A stretch of DNA of 7,935 bases. It comes from Bacillota bacterium (GTDB taxonomy: Bacteria > Bacillota > Clostridia > Peptostreptococcales > Anaerovoracaceae). The stretch spans positions 1 to 7,935 of the forward strand of contig JAEEUO010000040.1 in assembly GCA_016286935.1 (NCBI GenBank), given 5' to 3'. Below, piece after piece: positions 1 through 6,194 of the stretch (position 1 is its first letter; each line of letters starts with the position of its first letter). The translations under genes were made by a program, and so were the position numbers. Below the pieces are notes generated by a model. The model did not search any database. It was not told the origin of the DNA and was given only the letters and a program-made list of their open reading frames with translations.

Positions 1-162
1 GCCGGCCTCGATTCGGGCTACATCTTCCGGAAGCTGAAGCTGGAGGACCTCATCGTCCTGATGCCGACGACGCCCGACGTCCACACGCCGAAGGAGCGCG
101 TCAACATCGACTCCTACGTCCGGACGTACGAATACCTGAAGCGCATCATCGAACGCTGCTGA
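1..162 (+). CDS. pepD: Cytosolic dipeptidase (PepD, aminoacyl-histidine dipeptidase), C-terminal fragment
   Basis: Open from the first base to a TGA at 160-162; only the last 53 residues are present. They read AGLDSGYIF, then LIVLMPTTPDVHTPKERV, then a helix ending in RIIERC. This matches the end of M20-family PepD enzymes, where an AGLE/D-x-GY segment is followed by a G/MPT-x-DVHTPxERVxI segment and a final helix. PepD enzymes are cytoplasmic zinc peptidases that cleave Xaa-His and many other dipeptides, recycling amino acids from imported peptides. The conserved histidine of the DVHTP motif belongs to the metallopeptidase domain; most metal ligands and the lid domain lie upstream of the window. 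The stop is 12 nt before the ilvD start, so the two genes are probably co-transcribed. Family assignment rests on a short C-terminal motif but is fairly specific. Confidence 0.82.
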   Translation, partial: AGLDSGYIFRKLKLEDLIVLMPTTPDVHTPKERVNIDSYVRTYEYLKRIIERC

Positions 163-174
163 AAGGAGCATGCC

Positions 175-1833
175 ATGATTTCCGATCAAGTTACGAAAGG
201 CGCCGACCGCGCGCCCCACAGAAGCCTCTTCTACGCTGCGGGGTTTACGAAGGAAGAGATCGATAAGCCGCTGATCGGCGTCGTCTGCGCCCAGTCCGAC
301 ATCATCCCCGGCCATACGCATCTCGCGAAGCTCGCGGAGGCCGTAAAGGCGGGGATCTACGCGGCCGGCGGAACGCCCGTCGTCGTCCCGTCGATCGGCG
401 TCTGCGACGGCATCGTGATGGGCCACCGCGGGATGCACTATTCGCTCGCGTCGAGAGAGCTCATCGCCGATTCGGTCGAAACGCTCGCCGCTGCCCACTG
501 CTTCGACGGCCTCGTCCTCATCCCGAACTGCGACAAGATCGTCCCCGGGATGGTGATGGCCGCGATGCGCCTCAACATTCCCGCGATCGTCTGCTCGGGA
601 GGACCCATGCTCGCGGGCCGCGTGAACGGCAAGAAGACGAGCCTCTCCCAGATGTTCGAGGCCGTCGGCGCGTATAAAGCGGGCATCATCGACGAGGAGG
701 GGCTCTACAAGTGCGAGCTCGGCTCCTGCCCGACGTGCGGCTCCTGCTCCGGCATGTTCACGGCGAACTCGATGAACTGCCTCTGCGAGGCGCTCGGGAT
801 CGCGCTCCCCGGCAACGGCACGATCCCCGCGCCGTACTCCGAACGCGTCCAGTTCGCGAAGCACACCGGCATGGCGGTCATGGACCTCGTCCGCAAAGGC
901 GTGAAGCCGCGCGACATCGTGACGATGGACGCGATCCGGAACGCGATCGCCGTCGATATGGCCCTCGGCTGCTCGACGAACAGCTCGCTCCACCTTCCCG
1001 CGATCGCCCATGAGGCGGGCCTGAAGCTCGACCTCCGCCTCTTCAACGAGATCAGCGAGAAGACGCCGAACGTCTGCCACCTCGCGCCGGCGGGCGAACA
1101 CTATATGGAGGAACTCAACGAGGCGGGCGGCGTCCCCGCTGTGATGAAGGAACTCGCGGACATCGGGCTTCTCGACACGACGCTTCCGACCGTGACGGGG
1201 AAGACCGTCGGCGAGAACATCGCCAACGCCGTGAACAGGGATCCCGAGGTCATCCGGACGATCGACAACGCGTATTCGAAGACGGGCGGCCTCGCGTTCC
1301 TCTTCGGCAACATCGCGCCGAACGGATGCGTCGTGAAGCGGAGCGCCGTCGCGCCCGAGATGCGCGTCCACTCCTGCCGCGCGCGCGTCTTCGACGGCGA
1401 GGACGACGCGGTGAAGGCCATCTACGGCGGCGAGATCGTCCCCGGCGATATCGTCGTGATCCGCTACGAGGGACCGAAGGGCGGCCCCGGCATGCGCGAG
1501 ATGCTCGTGCCGACGTCCGCGCTCGCGGGGATGAAGCTTGACAAGGACGTCGCGCTGATCACCGACGGACGGTTCTCCGGCGCCTCCCGCGGCGCGTCGA
1601 TCGGCCACGTTTCCCCCGAAGCCGCGTCCGGCGGCCCGATCGGCCTCCTCCGGGACGGCGACGTCATCGATATCGATATGGACAATTACACGATCCACGC
1701 CCGCGTTTCCGATGAGGAGTTCGCGGAACGGCGCAAGACGCAGGTCATGCCCGAAACGTGGGTGAAGGGCGGCTGGCTCGACCGCTACCGCCGCCTCGTC
1801 TCCTCCGCGGACGAGGGCGCGGTGCTGAAATAG
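175..1833 (+). CDS. ilvD: Dihydroxy-acid dehydratase IlvD
   Basis: Catalyses dehydration of 2,3-dihydroxy-isovalerate and 2,3-dihydroxy-3-methylvalerate to the 2-keto acids that precede valine, leucine and isoleucine (and pantothenate); cytoplasmic, with an Fe-S cluster and Mg2+. The 552-aa product has the usual length of the short Gram-positive/archaeal form and lacks the insertion found in the ~616-aa E. coli enzyme. Visible motifs are PGHTHL (45-50), VCDGIVMGH (76-84), NCDKIVPGM (118-126, with cluster Cys119, metal ligand Asp120 and the presumed carbamylated Lys121), [18 protein letters not shown] (185-202, cluster cysteines), [12 protein letters not shown] (432-443, metal-binding Glu442) and GRFSGASRG (465-473, catalytic Ser468). 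All expected catalytic residues are present. The start at 175 is supported by AAAGGAG at 162-168, six nt upstream. It lies 12 nt after the dipeptidase stop and is followed by the terminator at 1851. No leader attenuator or T-box is visible; its promoter must lie upstream of the window. Confidence 0.97.
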   Translation: MISDQVTKGADRAPHRSLFYAAGFTKEEIDKPLIGVVCAQSDIIPGHTHLAKLAEAVKAGIYAAGGTPVVVPSIGVCDGIVMGHRGMHYSLASRELIADSVETLAAAHCFDGLVLIPNCDKIVPGMVMAAMRLNIPAIVCSGGPMLAGRVNGKKTSLSQMFEAVGAYKAGIIDEEGLYKCELGSCPTCGSCSGMFTANSMNCLCEALGIALPGNGTIPAPYSERVQFAKHTGMAVMDLVRKGVKPRDIVTMDAIRNAIAVDMALGCSTNSSLHLPAIAHEAGLKLDLRLFNEISEKTPNVCHLAPAGEHYMEELNEAGGVPAVMKELADIGLLDTTLPTVTGKTVGENIANAVNRDPEVIRTIDNAYSKTGGLAFLFGNIAPNGCVVKRSAVAPEMRVHSCRARVFDGEDDAVKAIYGGEIVPGDIVVIRYEGPKGGPGMREMLVPTSALAGMKLDKDVALITDGRFSGASRGASIGHVSPEAASGGPIGLLRDGDVIDIDMDNYTIHARVSDEEFAERRKTQVMPETWVKGGWLDRYRRLVSSADEGAVLK

Positions 1834-1850
1834 ACCGCAGAAAAGCAATA

Positions 1851-1882
1851 AAAAAGAACTGCCCCGCGGGGCAGTTCTTTTT
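1851..1882. terminator. Bidirectional intrinsic terminator (perfect 32-bp palindrome)
   Basis: AAAAAGAACTGCCCC-GC-GGGGCAGTTCTTTTT is perfectly self-complementary, centred between 1866 and 1867. The GC-rich core is preceded by an A run and followed by a T run, so on either strand an RNA hairpin with a U-tract forms. It lies 17 nt after the ilvD stop (plus) and 15 nt after the cstA stop (minus), exactly where two convergent units need a shared terminator. Confidence 0.93.
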
Positions 1883-1897
1883 GTGGTTCGGTTTGCG

Positions 1898-3598
1898 TTA
1901 CGCGTTCTTCTTGGAGCCGAAGATCTTGCCGAAGCCTTCGATCGCGAGGATGACGGCGAGGACGATCATCGCGGCCGCGAAGATCAGCTGGAACCAGTCG
2001 CCCCAGACGTTGAGACCGCCGTTGAACTTGGCGATGACCGTGCGGACGAGCTGGGTCAGGGTAGCGGCAAGCATGAAGACCATCGGGATGTAGAACATCT
2101 TGTTGTTCTTGCCCGCTTTTCCGAGCCAGGAGCAGACCGCCATGAGCGCGAGGCCGGCGAGGAGCTGGTTGGCAGCGCCGAACAGGGACCAGATCTGGCT
2201 GAGGGAGAGGCCGCCGAGGACGCAGCCGATGACGACCATCAGGAGCGTGCCGCAGAGCGGGTGGCAGAGGATCCGACGGAATCCCTTGGCATCCTTCCAG
2301 GTCGCTTCGCCTTCCTTGAGGAAGAGTTCGGAGAACATGAAGCGGGAAAGACGCGTCGCGGTGTCGAGGGAGGTCAGCGCGAAGACGGAGACCGCGAGGG
2401 TCAGCAGCGCGTAGATGACGCCGTAGGTAGCGGTGCCTTCCGCGGCGTACATGGTAGCGATACCGTCAGCAAACGCAACGGCCGGGGCGCCCGTGAAGGC
2501 GAGGAGGCCGGCGGCGTTCGGGGCGATGTACTTGCCGGCGACCATGCCGACAGCGATCAGGGAGATGATGCCGAGAGCGGACTCGATGAGCATCGCGCCG
2601 TAGCCGATCGGCTTGGCGTCCATTTCGTTGGCCAGCTGCTTAGAGGTCGTACCGGAAGCAACCAGAGAGTGGAAGCCGGAGCACGCACCGCAGGCGACCG
2701 TGATGAACAGGGCCGGGAAGAGCGGGCCGACACCGGTCTTCCAGCCGGTGAAGGCCGGGAGAGTGAAGGTGGCGTTTCCGCCGAGGCTGGCGACGAAGAT
2801 GCCGACGATGGCGATGGCCATCATCGCGTAGAGCAGGTAGCTCGAGAGGTAGTCACGCGGCTGGAGCAGGATCCATACAGGAACCAGGGAAGCGATCGCG
2901 ATGTAGGCGCCGATGAAGACGATCCAGAACGTGCGGCTCGCAGCGAGACCGACGTTGAGGCCGAGGTACAGCATCAGGCAGATCGCGACGAGACCGATGA
3001 CCGTCGCGGGACCGGTCTTGAGGCCGGCTCTGTTGGTCAGGAGACCGTAGATGATGGCGAGGACGATGAAGAGCATCGAGACCATCGAGGTCGTTTCCTT
3101 CGCGGTCGGGTCGGTCGTGATGCCGACGCGGTCGGACATGAACGTTCCGGCTACGACGTTGACGAAGGACGCAACGACGAGGATCAGTACGAGCAGGGCA
3201 AAGATGAGGAAGAGTTTGTGGGCACGCTGTCCCATGGAGTCCTTGATGACGTCGCCGATCGACTTGCCGCCGTGACGGACGGAAGCGAACAGGGAGCCGA
3301 AGTCATGAAGACCGCCGAAGAAGATGCCGCCCACGACGCACCACAGGAATACCGGAACCCAGCCGAAGACCGCCGCCTGGATCGGTCCGTTGATCGGGCC
3401 GGCGCCCGCGATGGACGAGAAGTGGTGACCCATAAGAACGACCGGCTTGCAGGCGACGAAGTCGACCTTGTCGTCGATTTCGACGGCCGGCGTCTTACGC
3501 TTGGGGTCGAGACCCCACTGTTTTACGAGCCATCCGCCATAGGTGACATAGCCGATGATCAGTAAAACGATTGCAGCGAGGATAATTAAAATAGCCAT
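1898..3598 (-). CDS. cstA: CstA-family carbon starvation protein / pyruvate or peptide transporter
   Basis: A 566-aa polytopic membrane protein with a hydrophobic N-terminal helix (about residues 2-20) and many further membrane segments up to about residue 555, ending in a short basic tail (GSKKNA). Family signatures are GHHFSSIAGAGPINGP (57-72), GFHSLVASGTTSKQL (308-322), LDTATRLSRF (411-420) and FGAANQLLA (473-481). These cover the CstA N-terminal domain and the following multi-TM domain. Characterised members import pyruvate (E. coli BtsT, CstA) or peptides under nutrient limitation; the substrate here cannot be read from sequence. It is shorter than the ~700-aa E. coli proteins, as is common in Gram-positive relatives. 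It is the third gene of a minus-strand operon, 10 nt after the 166-aa gene, with AGGAGG six nt before ATG. Codons differ from the neighbours: the first ~15 are AT-rich (ATT, TTA, GCA), and GCT, GGT and ACC are commoner throughout, which fits strong expression. Confidence 0.93.
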   Translation of the reverse strand: MAILIILAAIVLLIIGYVTYGGWLVKQWGLDPKRKTPAVEIDDKVDFVACKPVVLMGHHFSSIAGAGPINGPIQAAVFGWVPVFLWCVVGGIFFGGLHDFGSLFASVRHGGKSIGDVIKDSMGQRAHKLFLIFALLVLILVVASFVNVVAGTFMSDRVGITTDPTAKETTSMVSMLFIVLAIIYGLLTNRAGLKTGPATVIGLVAICLMLYLGLNVGLAASRTFWIVFIGAYIAIASLVPVWILLQPRDYLSSYLLYAMMAIAIVGIFVASLGGNATFTLPAFTGWKTGVGPLFPALFITVACGACSGFHSLVASGTTSKQLANEMDAKPIGYGAMLIESALGIISLIAVGMVAGKYIAPNAAGLLAFTGAPAVAFADGIATMYAAEGTATYGVIYALLTLAVSVFALTSLDTATRLSRFMFSELFLKEGEATWKDAKGFRRILCHPLCGTLLMVVIGCVLGGLSLSQIWSLFGAANQLLAGLALMAVCSWLGKAGKNNKMFYIPMVFMLAATLTQLVRTVIAKFNGGLNVWGDWFQLIFAAAMIVLAVILAIEGFGKIFGSKKNA

Positions 3599-3604
3599 AA
3601 TATA

Positions 3605-3610
3605 CCTCCT
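3605..3610 (-). promoter_or_regulatory. Ribosome binding site of cstA overlapping the upstream stop codon
   Basis: Reading the minus strand, AGGAGG occupies 3610-3605, six nt before the cstA ATG (3598-3596). The stop codon TAG of the preceding 166-aa gene is 3611-3609, so the Shine-Dalgarno shares two bases with it. A ribosome terminating on the upstream gene would sit on the cstA initiation site, suggesting coupled translation. Confidence 0.85.
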
Positions 3611-4109
3611 AAACGATAAAAACTATATTGTCAAAGAGCTTCTCCAGGCCGCGGCCCAGGCGGTTTGTGGCCGTATGGCCGGAGGAAGACTCCACAACAA
3701 TCGCGCGGTAGTTGCTCCACCCTTCGAACATGTGCTTGTAGCTTTTGTGGCGGCGGAGCTTTTTGACGTAGTCGAACGCGTCGGGTTCGACGGTTTCGGC
3801 GATCAGGAAAAGGCAGATATCGGTGTTCCGGTGGGTTGGACCGGGCTGGACGCGGGAGATGCCCTCGGTCCAGGCGGTCTCGTCGAGCCGCTTCGCTTCG
3901 TCCGCCGAAAGGGACGGCACGCAGGCGAAGAAGATGTATTCCCCGGAATCGGCTTCGCTGATCTTCACGTTGCGGAAGACGGCGGTCTGGATATCCTTCG
4001 CGGAGAAGTACGCCTCGGCGTCGAACGGCGGGGCGACGTCTTCGCGCTTTACGGCGTAGTACTGCTCAAAGGAGGGCAGGATCCGTTCCAGCAGCTCGGA
4101 CGGCGTCAT
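3609..4109 (-). CDS. Uncharacterised 166-aa protein, second gene of the cstA operon
   Basis: I do not recognise a named domain. The protein is soluble-looking, with no signal peptide or membrane segment. It begins with a helical region (MTPSELLERILPSFEQYY), passes through strand-like segments (AVFRNV, EYIFFACV, DICLFLIAE) and ends with a basic, aromatic region: VKKLRRHKSYKHMF (115-128), EGWSNYRAIVVE (129-140) and TNRLGRGLEKLF (148-159). Alternating strands and helices suggest a compact alpha/beta fold. The ATG at 4109-4107 was chosen because it overlaps the TGA of the upstream gene as ATGA, a typical translational-coupling junction; the frame stays open much further upstream but there it only shadows the other gene. 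It ends 10 nt before cstA. Position suggests an accessory or regulatory protein for the transporter, which is an inference. The gene is likely real because it fits exactly between two coupled neighbours and has typical codon use. Confidence 0.85.
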   Translation of the reverse strand: MTPSELLERILPSFEQYYAVKREDVAPPFDAEAYFSAKDIQTAVFRNVKISEADSGEYIFFACVPSLSADEAKRLDETAWTEGISRVQPGPTHRNTDICLFLIAETVEPDAFDYVKKLRRHKSYKHMFEGWSNYRAIVVESSSGHTATNRLGRGLEKLFDNIVFIV

Positions 4110-4474
4110 TCGGCGGCCACCGGCTTTCCGTAGACGGCGTTCGGCATCTTTTCCTTCAGCTCGTCGATCAGGATCTTCGCGGCTTTCGTGCCGGGGAGCT
4201 GGACCTGAAGAAGCTCGGCGTCGTTCTCGCCGCAGATGACGAGATTCTCGATGGCGAGCTCGCCGCCGCAGCAGCACATCTTCACGTTGACTTCCTGGAC
4301 GCGCCGGAAGTAGCGGCGGACGTCGGCGTACGGGATGTAGTAGACCTTCCGGCCGACACGGCAGAACAGCCGGTCGGTTCCCATACGGACCTTGCCGATC
4401 TCGCGGGCGGCCTTGTATTCGGCCGCGAGCGCTTCGGTGTCGTTGATTTCGGATGCGAGGGGATGGAATTTCAT
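4106..4474 (-). CDS. Uncharacterised 122-aa protein, first gene of the cstA operon
   Basis: I do not recognise this family by name. It has no signal peptide or membrane helix. The N-terminal third is helical and charged (EALAAEYKAAREIGK, 14-28). It is followed by strand-rich sequence RLFCRVGRKVYYIPYADVRRYFRRVQEV (35-62), a cysteine cluster CCCGG (67-71), another strand region (LAIENLVICG, 73-82) and a C-terminal helix (TKAAKILIDELKEKM, 96-110). Beta strands closed by one C-terminal helix, with a YYIPYADV element, are reminiscent of bacterial PH-like domains; this is a guess from pattern only. The start at 4474 is supported by AGGAG (4484-4480) five nt upstream. The TGA overlaps the next gene's ATG by 4 nt. 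As the leading gene behind the candidate promoter at 4544-4572, it should be made together with the 166-aa protein and CstA. Confidence 0.85.
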   Translation of the reverse strand: MKFHPLASEINDTEALAAEYKAAREIGKVRMGTDRLFCRVGRKVYYIPYADVRRYFRRVQEVNVKMCCCGGELAIENLVICGENDAELLQVQLPGTKAAKILIDELKEKMPNAVYGKPVAAE

Positions 4475-4497
4475 AGCTTCTCCTGTTCTCCTGTATT

Positions 4498-4511
4498 GTC
4501 TCCGCAGAGAC
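4498..4511 (-). other. Small hairpin in the 5' leader of the cstA operon
   Basis: On the minus strand GTCTC-TGCG-GAGAC forms a 5-bp stem with a tetraloop. It would lie in the leader, about 14 nt upstream of the AGGAG of the first gene. It has no U-tract, so it is not a terminator. It may stabilise the 5' end or be chance. Confidence 0.35.
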
Positions 4512-4538
4512 GTCGTTAGGCAATCTAATTTTATACGT

Positions 4539-4563
4539 TTGATAATTTAGCACTTCTAATCAA
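4539..4563. repeat. Inverted repeat TTGAT-N15-ATCAA, possible operator
   Basis: TTGAT (4539-4543) and ATCAA (4559-4563) are inverted, with centres 20 bp apart, about two helical turns. The repeat covers the spacer and -10 of the candidate minus-strand promoter, a suitable position for a repressor. The arms are only 5 bp and the region is AT-rich, so chance occurrence is quite possible. Confidence 0.3.
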
Positions 4564-4572
4564 TTTTGTCTA
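4544..4572 (-). promoter_or_regulatory. Candidate sigma-70 promoter for the three-gene cstA operon
   Basis: On the minus strand TAGACA (4572-4567, one mismatch to TTGACA) and TAAATT (4549-4544, two mismatches to TATAAT) are separated by exactly 17 nt in an AT-rich stretch. Transcription would start near 4537, giving a leader of about 60 nt before the ATG at 4474. A second possible -10, TATAAA (4535-4530), lies just downstream but has a poor -35. Confidence 0.5.
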
Positions 4573-4675
4573 TATTTTCGGGCCATTTTTGTGTACAAAC
4601 AGGGGCAAAAAAATGGAAAACGAGCAAAAAAAGCGACGGCGCCGCCGGTTTGCGGAAAAATCAGATTAATTTGCG

Positions 4676-4704
4676 TATACTTCCGCGCGGCATTGTGCTA
4701 CAAT
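4676..4704 (+). promoter_or_regulatory. Extended -10 promoter for alaA
   Basis: TGC-TACAAT (4696-4704) is a TGn-extended -10 with one mismatch to TATAAT. The hexamer 17 nt upstream, TATACT (4676-4681), matches the -35 consensus at only three positions, as is usual for extended -10 promoters. The predicted start near 4711 gives a leader of about 30 nt ending in the AGGAGGG of alaA. Confidence 0.6.
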
Positions 4705-4726
4705 GAACTATCTATTTTTGCAGAAC

Positions 4727-4733
4727 AGGAGGG
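4727..4733 (+). promoter_or_regulatory. Ribosome binding site that fixes the alaA start
   Basis: AGGAGGG lies eight nt before the ATG at 4742. An in-frame ATG at 4703 would add 13 residues, but it sits inside the promoter -10 box, upstream of the predicted transcript start, and has no Shine-Dalgarno. The start is therefore 4742. Confidence 0.88.
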
Positions 4734-4741
4734 ACTGTACG

Positions 4742-5956
4742 ATGCGGACATTCGAAAAATCGACGAAACTGGAGCACGTCGCGTACGACGTGAGAGGACC
4801 GGTGCTTGACGTCGCGGATCAGATGGAAGCGGAAGGCGTGAAGGTCCTGAAACTGAATATCGGAAACCCCGCGCCGTTCGGCTTCGACGCGCCCCAGGAG
4901 ATCCTGGACGACATGAAGCTCAACCTGCGCGATTCCCAGGGCTACTCGACCTCGAAGGGCATCTTCCCCGCGCGGAAGGCCATCATGCAGTACTGCCAGC
5001 TGAAGAACATTCCGAACGTCGGGATCAACGACATCTACCTCGGCAACGGCGCGTCGGAACTGATCACGATGGCGATGCAGGGCCTTCTGAACAACGGCGA
5101 CGAGATGCTCGTGCCGATGCCCGATTACCCGCTCTGGACGGCGTCGATCAACCTCGCGGGCGGAAAGGCGGTCCACTACGTCTGCGACGAACAGGCGAAC
5201 TGGTATCCCGACATCGACGACATCAGGAAAAAGATCACGCCCCGGACGAAGGGCATCGTCGTCATCAATCCGAACAACCCGACCGGCTCGCTGTATCCGA
5301 AGGAGATCCTCGAGGAGATCGTGACGATCGCGCGCGAGAACGGCCTGATCATCTACGCGGACGAGATCTACGACCGCCTCGTGATGGACGGCAAGAAACA
5401 CGTCTCGATCGCGAGCCTCGCGCCCGATCTCTTCTGCGTGACGCTGAACGGCCTCTCGAAGAGCCACCGCGTGTGCGGGTTCCGCGTCGGCTGGATGTGC
5501 CTCTCCGGCCCGAAGGACTACGTGAAGGGCTATGTCGAGGGCCTCAACATCCTGAGCTCGATGCGGCTTTGCTCGAACGTTCCCGCCCAGTCGATCGTCC
5601 AGACCGCGCTCGGCGGCAAACAGTCCGTCGACGTCTACCTCGTCCCCGGCGGACGGATCTACGAACAGCGCGAGTACATCTGGAAGCGCCTCAACGCGAT
5701 CCCCGGCATCTCCGCGACGAAACCGGACGCCGCGTTCTACATCTTCCCGAAGATCGACACGAAGATGTACGGCATCACAGACGACGAGCAGTTCGCGCTG
5801 GACCTCCTCCGCCAGGAGCACGTCCTCGTGACCCGCGGCATGGGCTTCAACTGGCCGAAGCCGGACCATTTCCGGATCGTCTACCTGCCGAAGCTCGACG
5901 TCCTCGAGCAGTGCATGGACAAGCTCGAACACTTCCTGAGCCACTACCATCAATAA
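4742..5956 (+). CDS. alaA: Alanine aminotransferase AlaA (class I PLP-dependent)
   Basis: Transfers the amino group between glutamate and pyruvate to make alanine and 2-oxoglutarate; cytoplasmic, PLP-dependent, normally a dimer. The 404-aa product matches E. coli AlaA (405 aa) almost end to end, from the opening EKSTKLEHVAYDVRGPVL to the closing SHYHQ. Visible features are KLNIGNPAPFGFDAP (37-51), YLGNGASELI (99-108), NPNNPTG (176-182), YADEIYD (205-211, Asp207 binding the PLP pyridine nitrogen), NGLSKSHRVCGFRVGW (236-251, Schiff-base Lys240), LGGKQS and VPGGRIYEQR (301-310), and the substrate-carboxylate Arg378 in FRIV. It is a single-gene unit with its own extended -10 promoter and terminators, divergent from the cstA operon. 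Related YfbQ/YfdZ-type enzymes can accept other 2-oxo acids, so some activity on branched-chain precursors is possible, but the close AlaA match makes alanine the main expectation. Confidence 0.95.
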   Translation: MRTFEKSTKLEHVAYDVRGPVLDVADQMEAEGVKVLKLNIGNPAPFGFDAPQEILDDMKLNLRDSQGYSTSKGIFPARKAIMQYCQLKNIPNVGINDIYLGNGASELITMAMQGLLNNGDEMLVPMPDYPLWTASINLAGGKAVHYVCDEQANWYPDIDDIRKKITPRTKGIVVINPNNPTGSLYPKEILEEIVTIARENGLIIYADEIYDRLVMDGKKHVSIASLAPDLFCVTLNGLSKSHRVCGFRVGWMCLSGPKDYVKGYVEGLNILSSMRLCSNVPAQSIVQTALGGKQSVDVYLVPGGRIYEQREYIWKRLNAIPGISATKPDAAFYIFPKIDTKMYGITDDEQFALDLLRQEHVLVTRGMGFNWPKPDHFRIVYLPKLDVLEQCMDKLEHFLSHYHQ

Positions 5957-5962
5957 CGCCTG

Positions 5963-5989
5963 CGCCCCGCGGCTCCGCGGGGCGTTTTT
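5963..5989 (+). terminator. Intrinsic terminator after alaA
   Basis: CGCCCCGCGG and CCGCGGGGCG form a 10-bp GC stem (realistically 9 bp with a 4-nt loop), followed at once by TTTTT (5985-5989). It starts six nt after the alaA stop. Confidence 0.95.
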
Positions 5990-6005
5990 CCGGTTTTGCT
6001 CCGTT

Positions 6006-6045
6006 TCCCGGACGCGTCTGCTACGCGCCCGGGAGTTTTCTTTTT
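6006..6045 (+). terminator. Probable second, tandem terminator
   Basis: TCCCGG-A-CGCGT (6006-6017), loop CTGCT, and ACGCG-C-CCGGGA (6023-6034) pair over 11 bp with one A-C mismatch. GTTTTCTTTTT follows. It would back up the stronger hairpin at 5963 and insulate the tRNA promoter from alaA read-through. Confidence 0.65.
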
Positions 6046-6069
6046 GGCGTTTCTTTTTGCAAAGCGCTG

Positions 6070-6078
6070 TGATATACT
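6070..6078 (+). promoter_or_regulatory. Extended -10 promoter for tRNA-Leu
   Basis: TGA-TATACT (6070-6078) is a TGn-extended -10 with one mismatch to consensus. It is 16 nt before the mature tRNA 5' end, so transcription would begin about 10 nt upstream of the tRNA. No good -35 is seen at 16-18 nt; TTGCAA at 6057-6062 is too close. Confidence 0.55.
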
Positions 6079-6094
6079 TACTATGTATCGGTAT

Positions 6095-6177
6095 GCGGTC
6101 GTGGCGGAATTGGCAGACGCGCAGGATTTAGGTTCCTGTGGGCAACCGTGCAGGTTCAAGTCCTGTCGGCCGCACCA
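6095..6177 (+). tRNA. tRNA-Leu (anticodon UAG), CCA encoded
   Basis: A full class II cloverleaf can be drawn. The acceptor is GCGGTCG (6095-6101) with CGGCCGC (6167-6173), containing one G-U pair. The anticodon stem is CAGGA (6122-6126) with TCCTG (6134-6138), and the loop TTTAGGT gives anticodon TAG at 6129-6131. A long variable arm containing GG-GCAA-CC (6139-6149) is typical of Leu, Ser and Tyr tRNAs. The T arm is GCAGG-TTCAAGT-CCTGT (6150-6166). The discriminator A at 6174 and the GGCAGA D-loop element fit leucine identity, and CCA (6175-6177) is encoded. The UAG anticodon reads CUA and, by wobble, other CUN codons. No terminator follows; the next gene's Shine-Dalgarno begins seven nt after the CCA, so a long transcript cut by RNase P and a 3' nuclease is likely. 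Confidence 0.97.
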
Positions 6178-6183
6178 TTTTTC

Positions 6184-6190
6184 AAGGAGG
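6184..6190 (+). promoter_or_regulatory. Ribosome binding site fixing the flavoprotein start
   Basis: AAGGAGG lies four nt before the ATG at 6195. The spacing is short but the match is strong. The reading frame is open back to an ATG at 6138, but that is inside the tRNA variable arm and would encode tRNA sequence, so 6195 is the start. Confidence 0.85.
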
Positions 6191-6194
6191 CTCC

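Noticed and set aside
1883..3565. A 560-codon open frame on the plus strand, antisense to cstA
   Set aside because: Its product is a low-complexity chain of Asp, Glu, Arg and Gly, as expected from the complement of a GC-biased membrane-protein gene. The minus strand encodes a clear CstA with family motifs and a ribosome binding site.
4110..4553. Upstream extension of the 166-aa gene's frame on the minus strand
   Set aside because: The extension is Arg/Pro-rich shadow of the 122-aa gene and covers the promoter region; the ATGA overlap at 4106-4109 gives a better start.
4626..4647. GC-rich hairpin with a T7 run on the minus strand
   Set aside because: The stem CGGC/GCCG is only 4 bp, and no minus-strand gene ends there; it lies upstream of the cstA-operon promoter, so it has no transcript to terminate.
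4703..4741. Earlier ATG for alaA
   Set aside because: It lies in the -10 box, upstream of the likely transcript start, and lacks a ribosome binding site; the 4742 start gives the same N-terminus as E. coli AlaA.
4591..4809. A 72-codon plus-strand frame across the divergent intergenic region
   Set aside because: No Shine-Dalgarno; it covers the alaA promoter and runs into alaA in another frame.
4712..5953. A 413-codon open frame antisense to alaA
   Set aside because: It is a composition-driven shadow rich in Arg, Asp, Val and Glu; the plus strand encodes a nearly full-length AlaA match.
6138..6194. Earlier ATG for the flavoprotein
   Set aside because: It is inside tRNA-Leu and would translate the tRNA 3' half.
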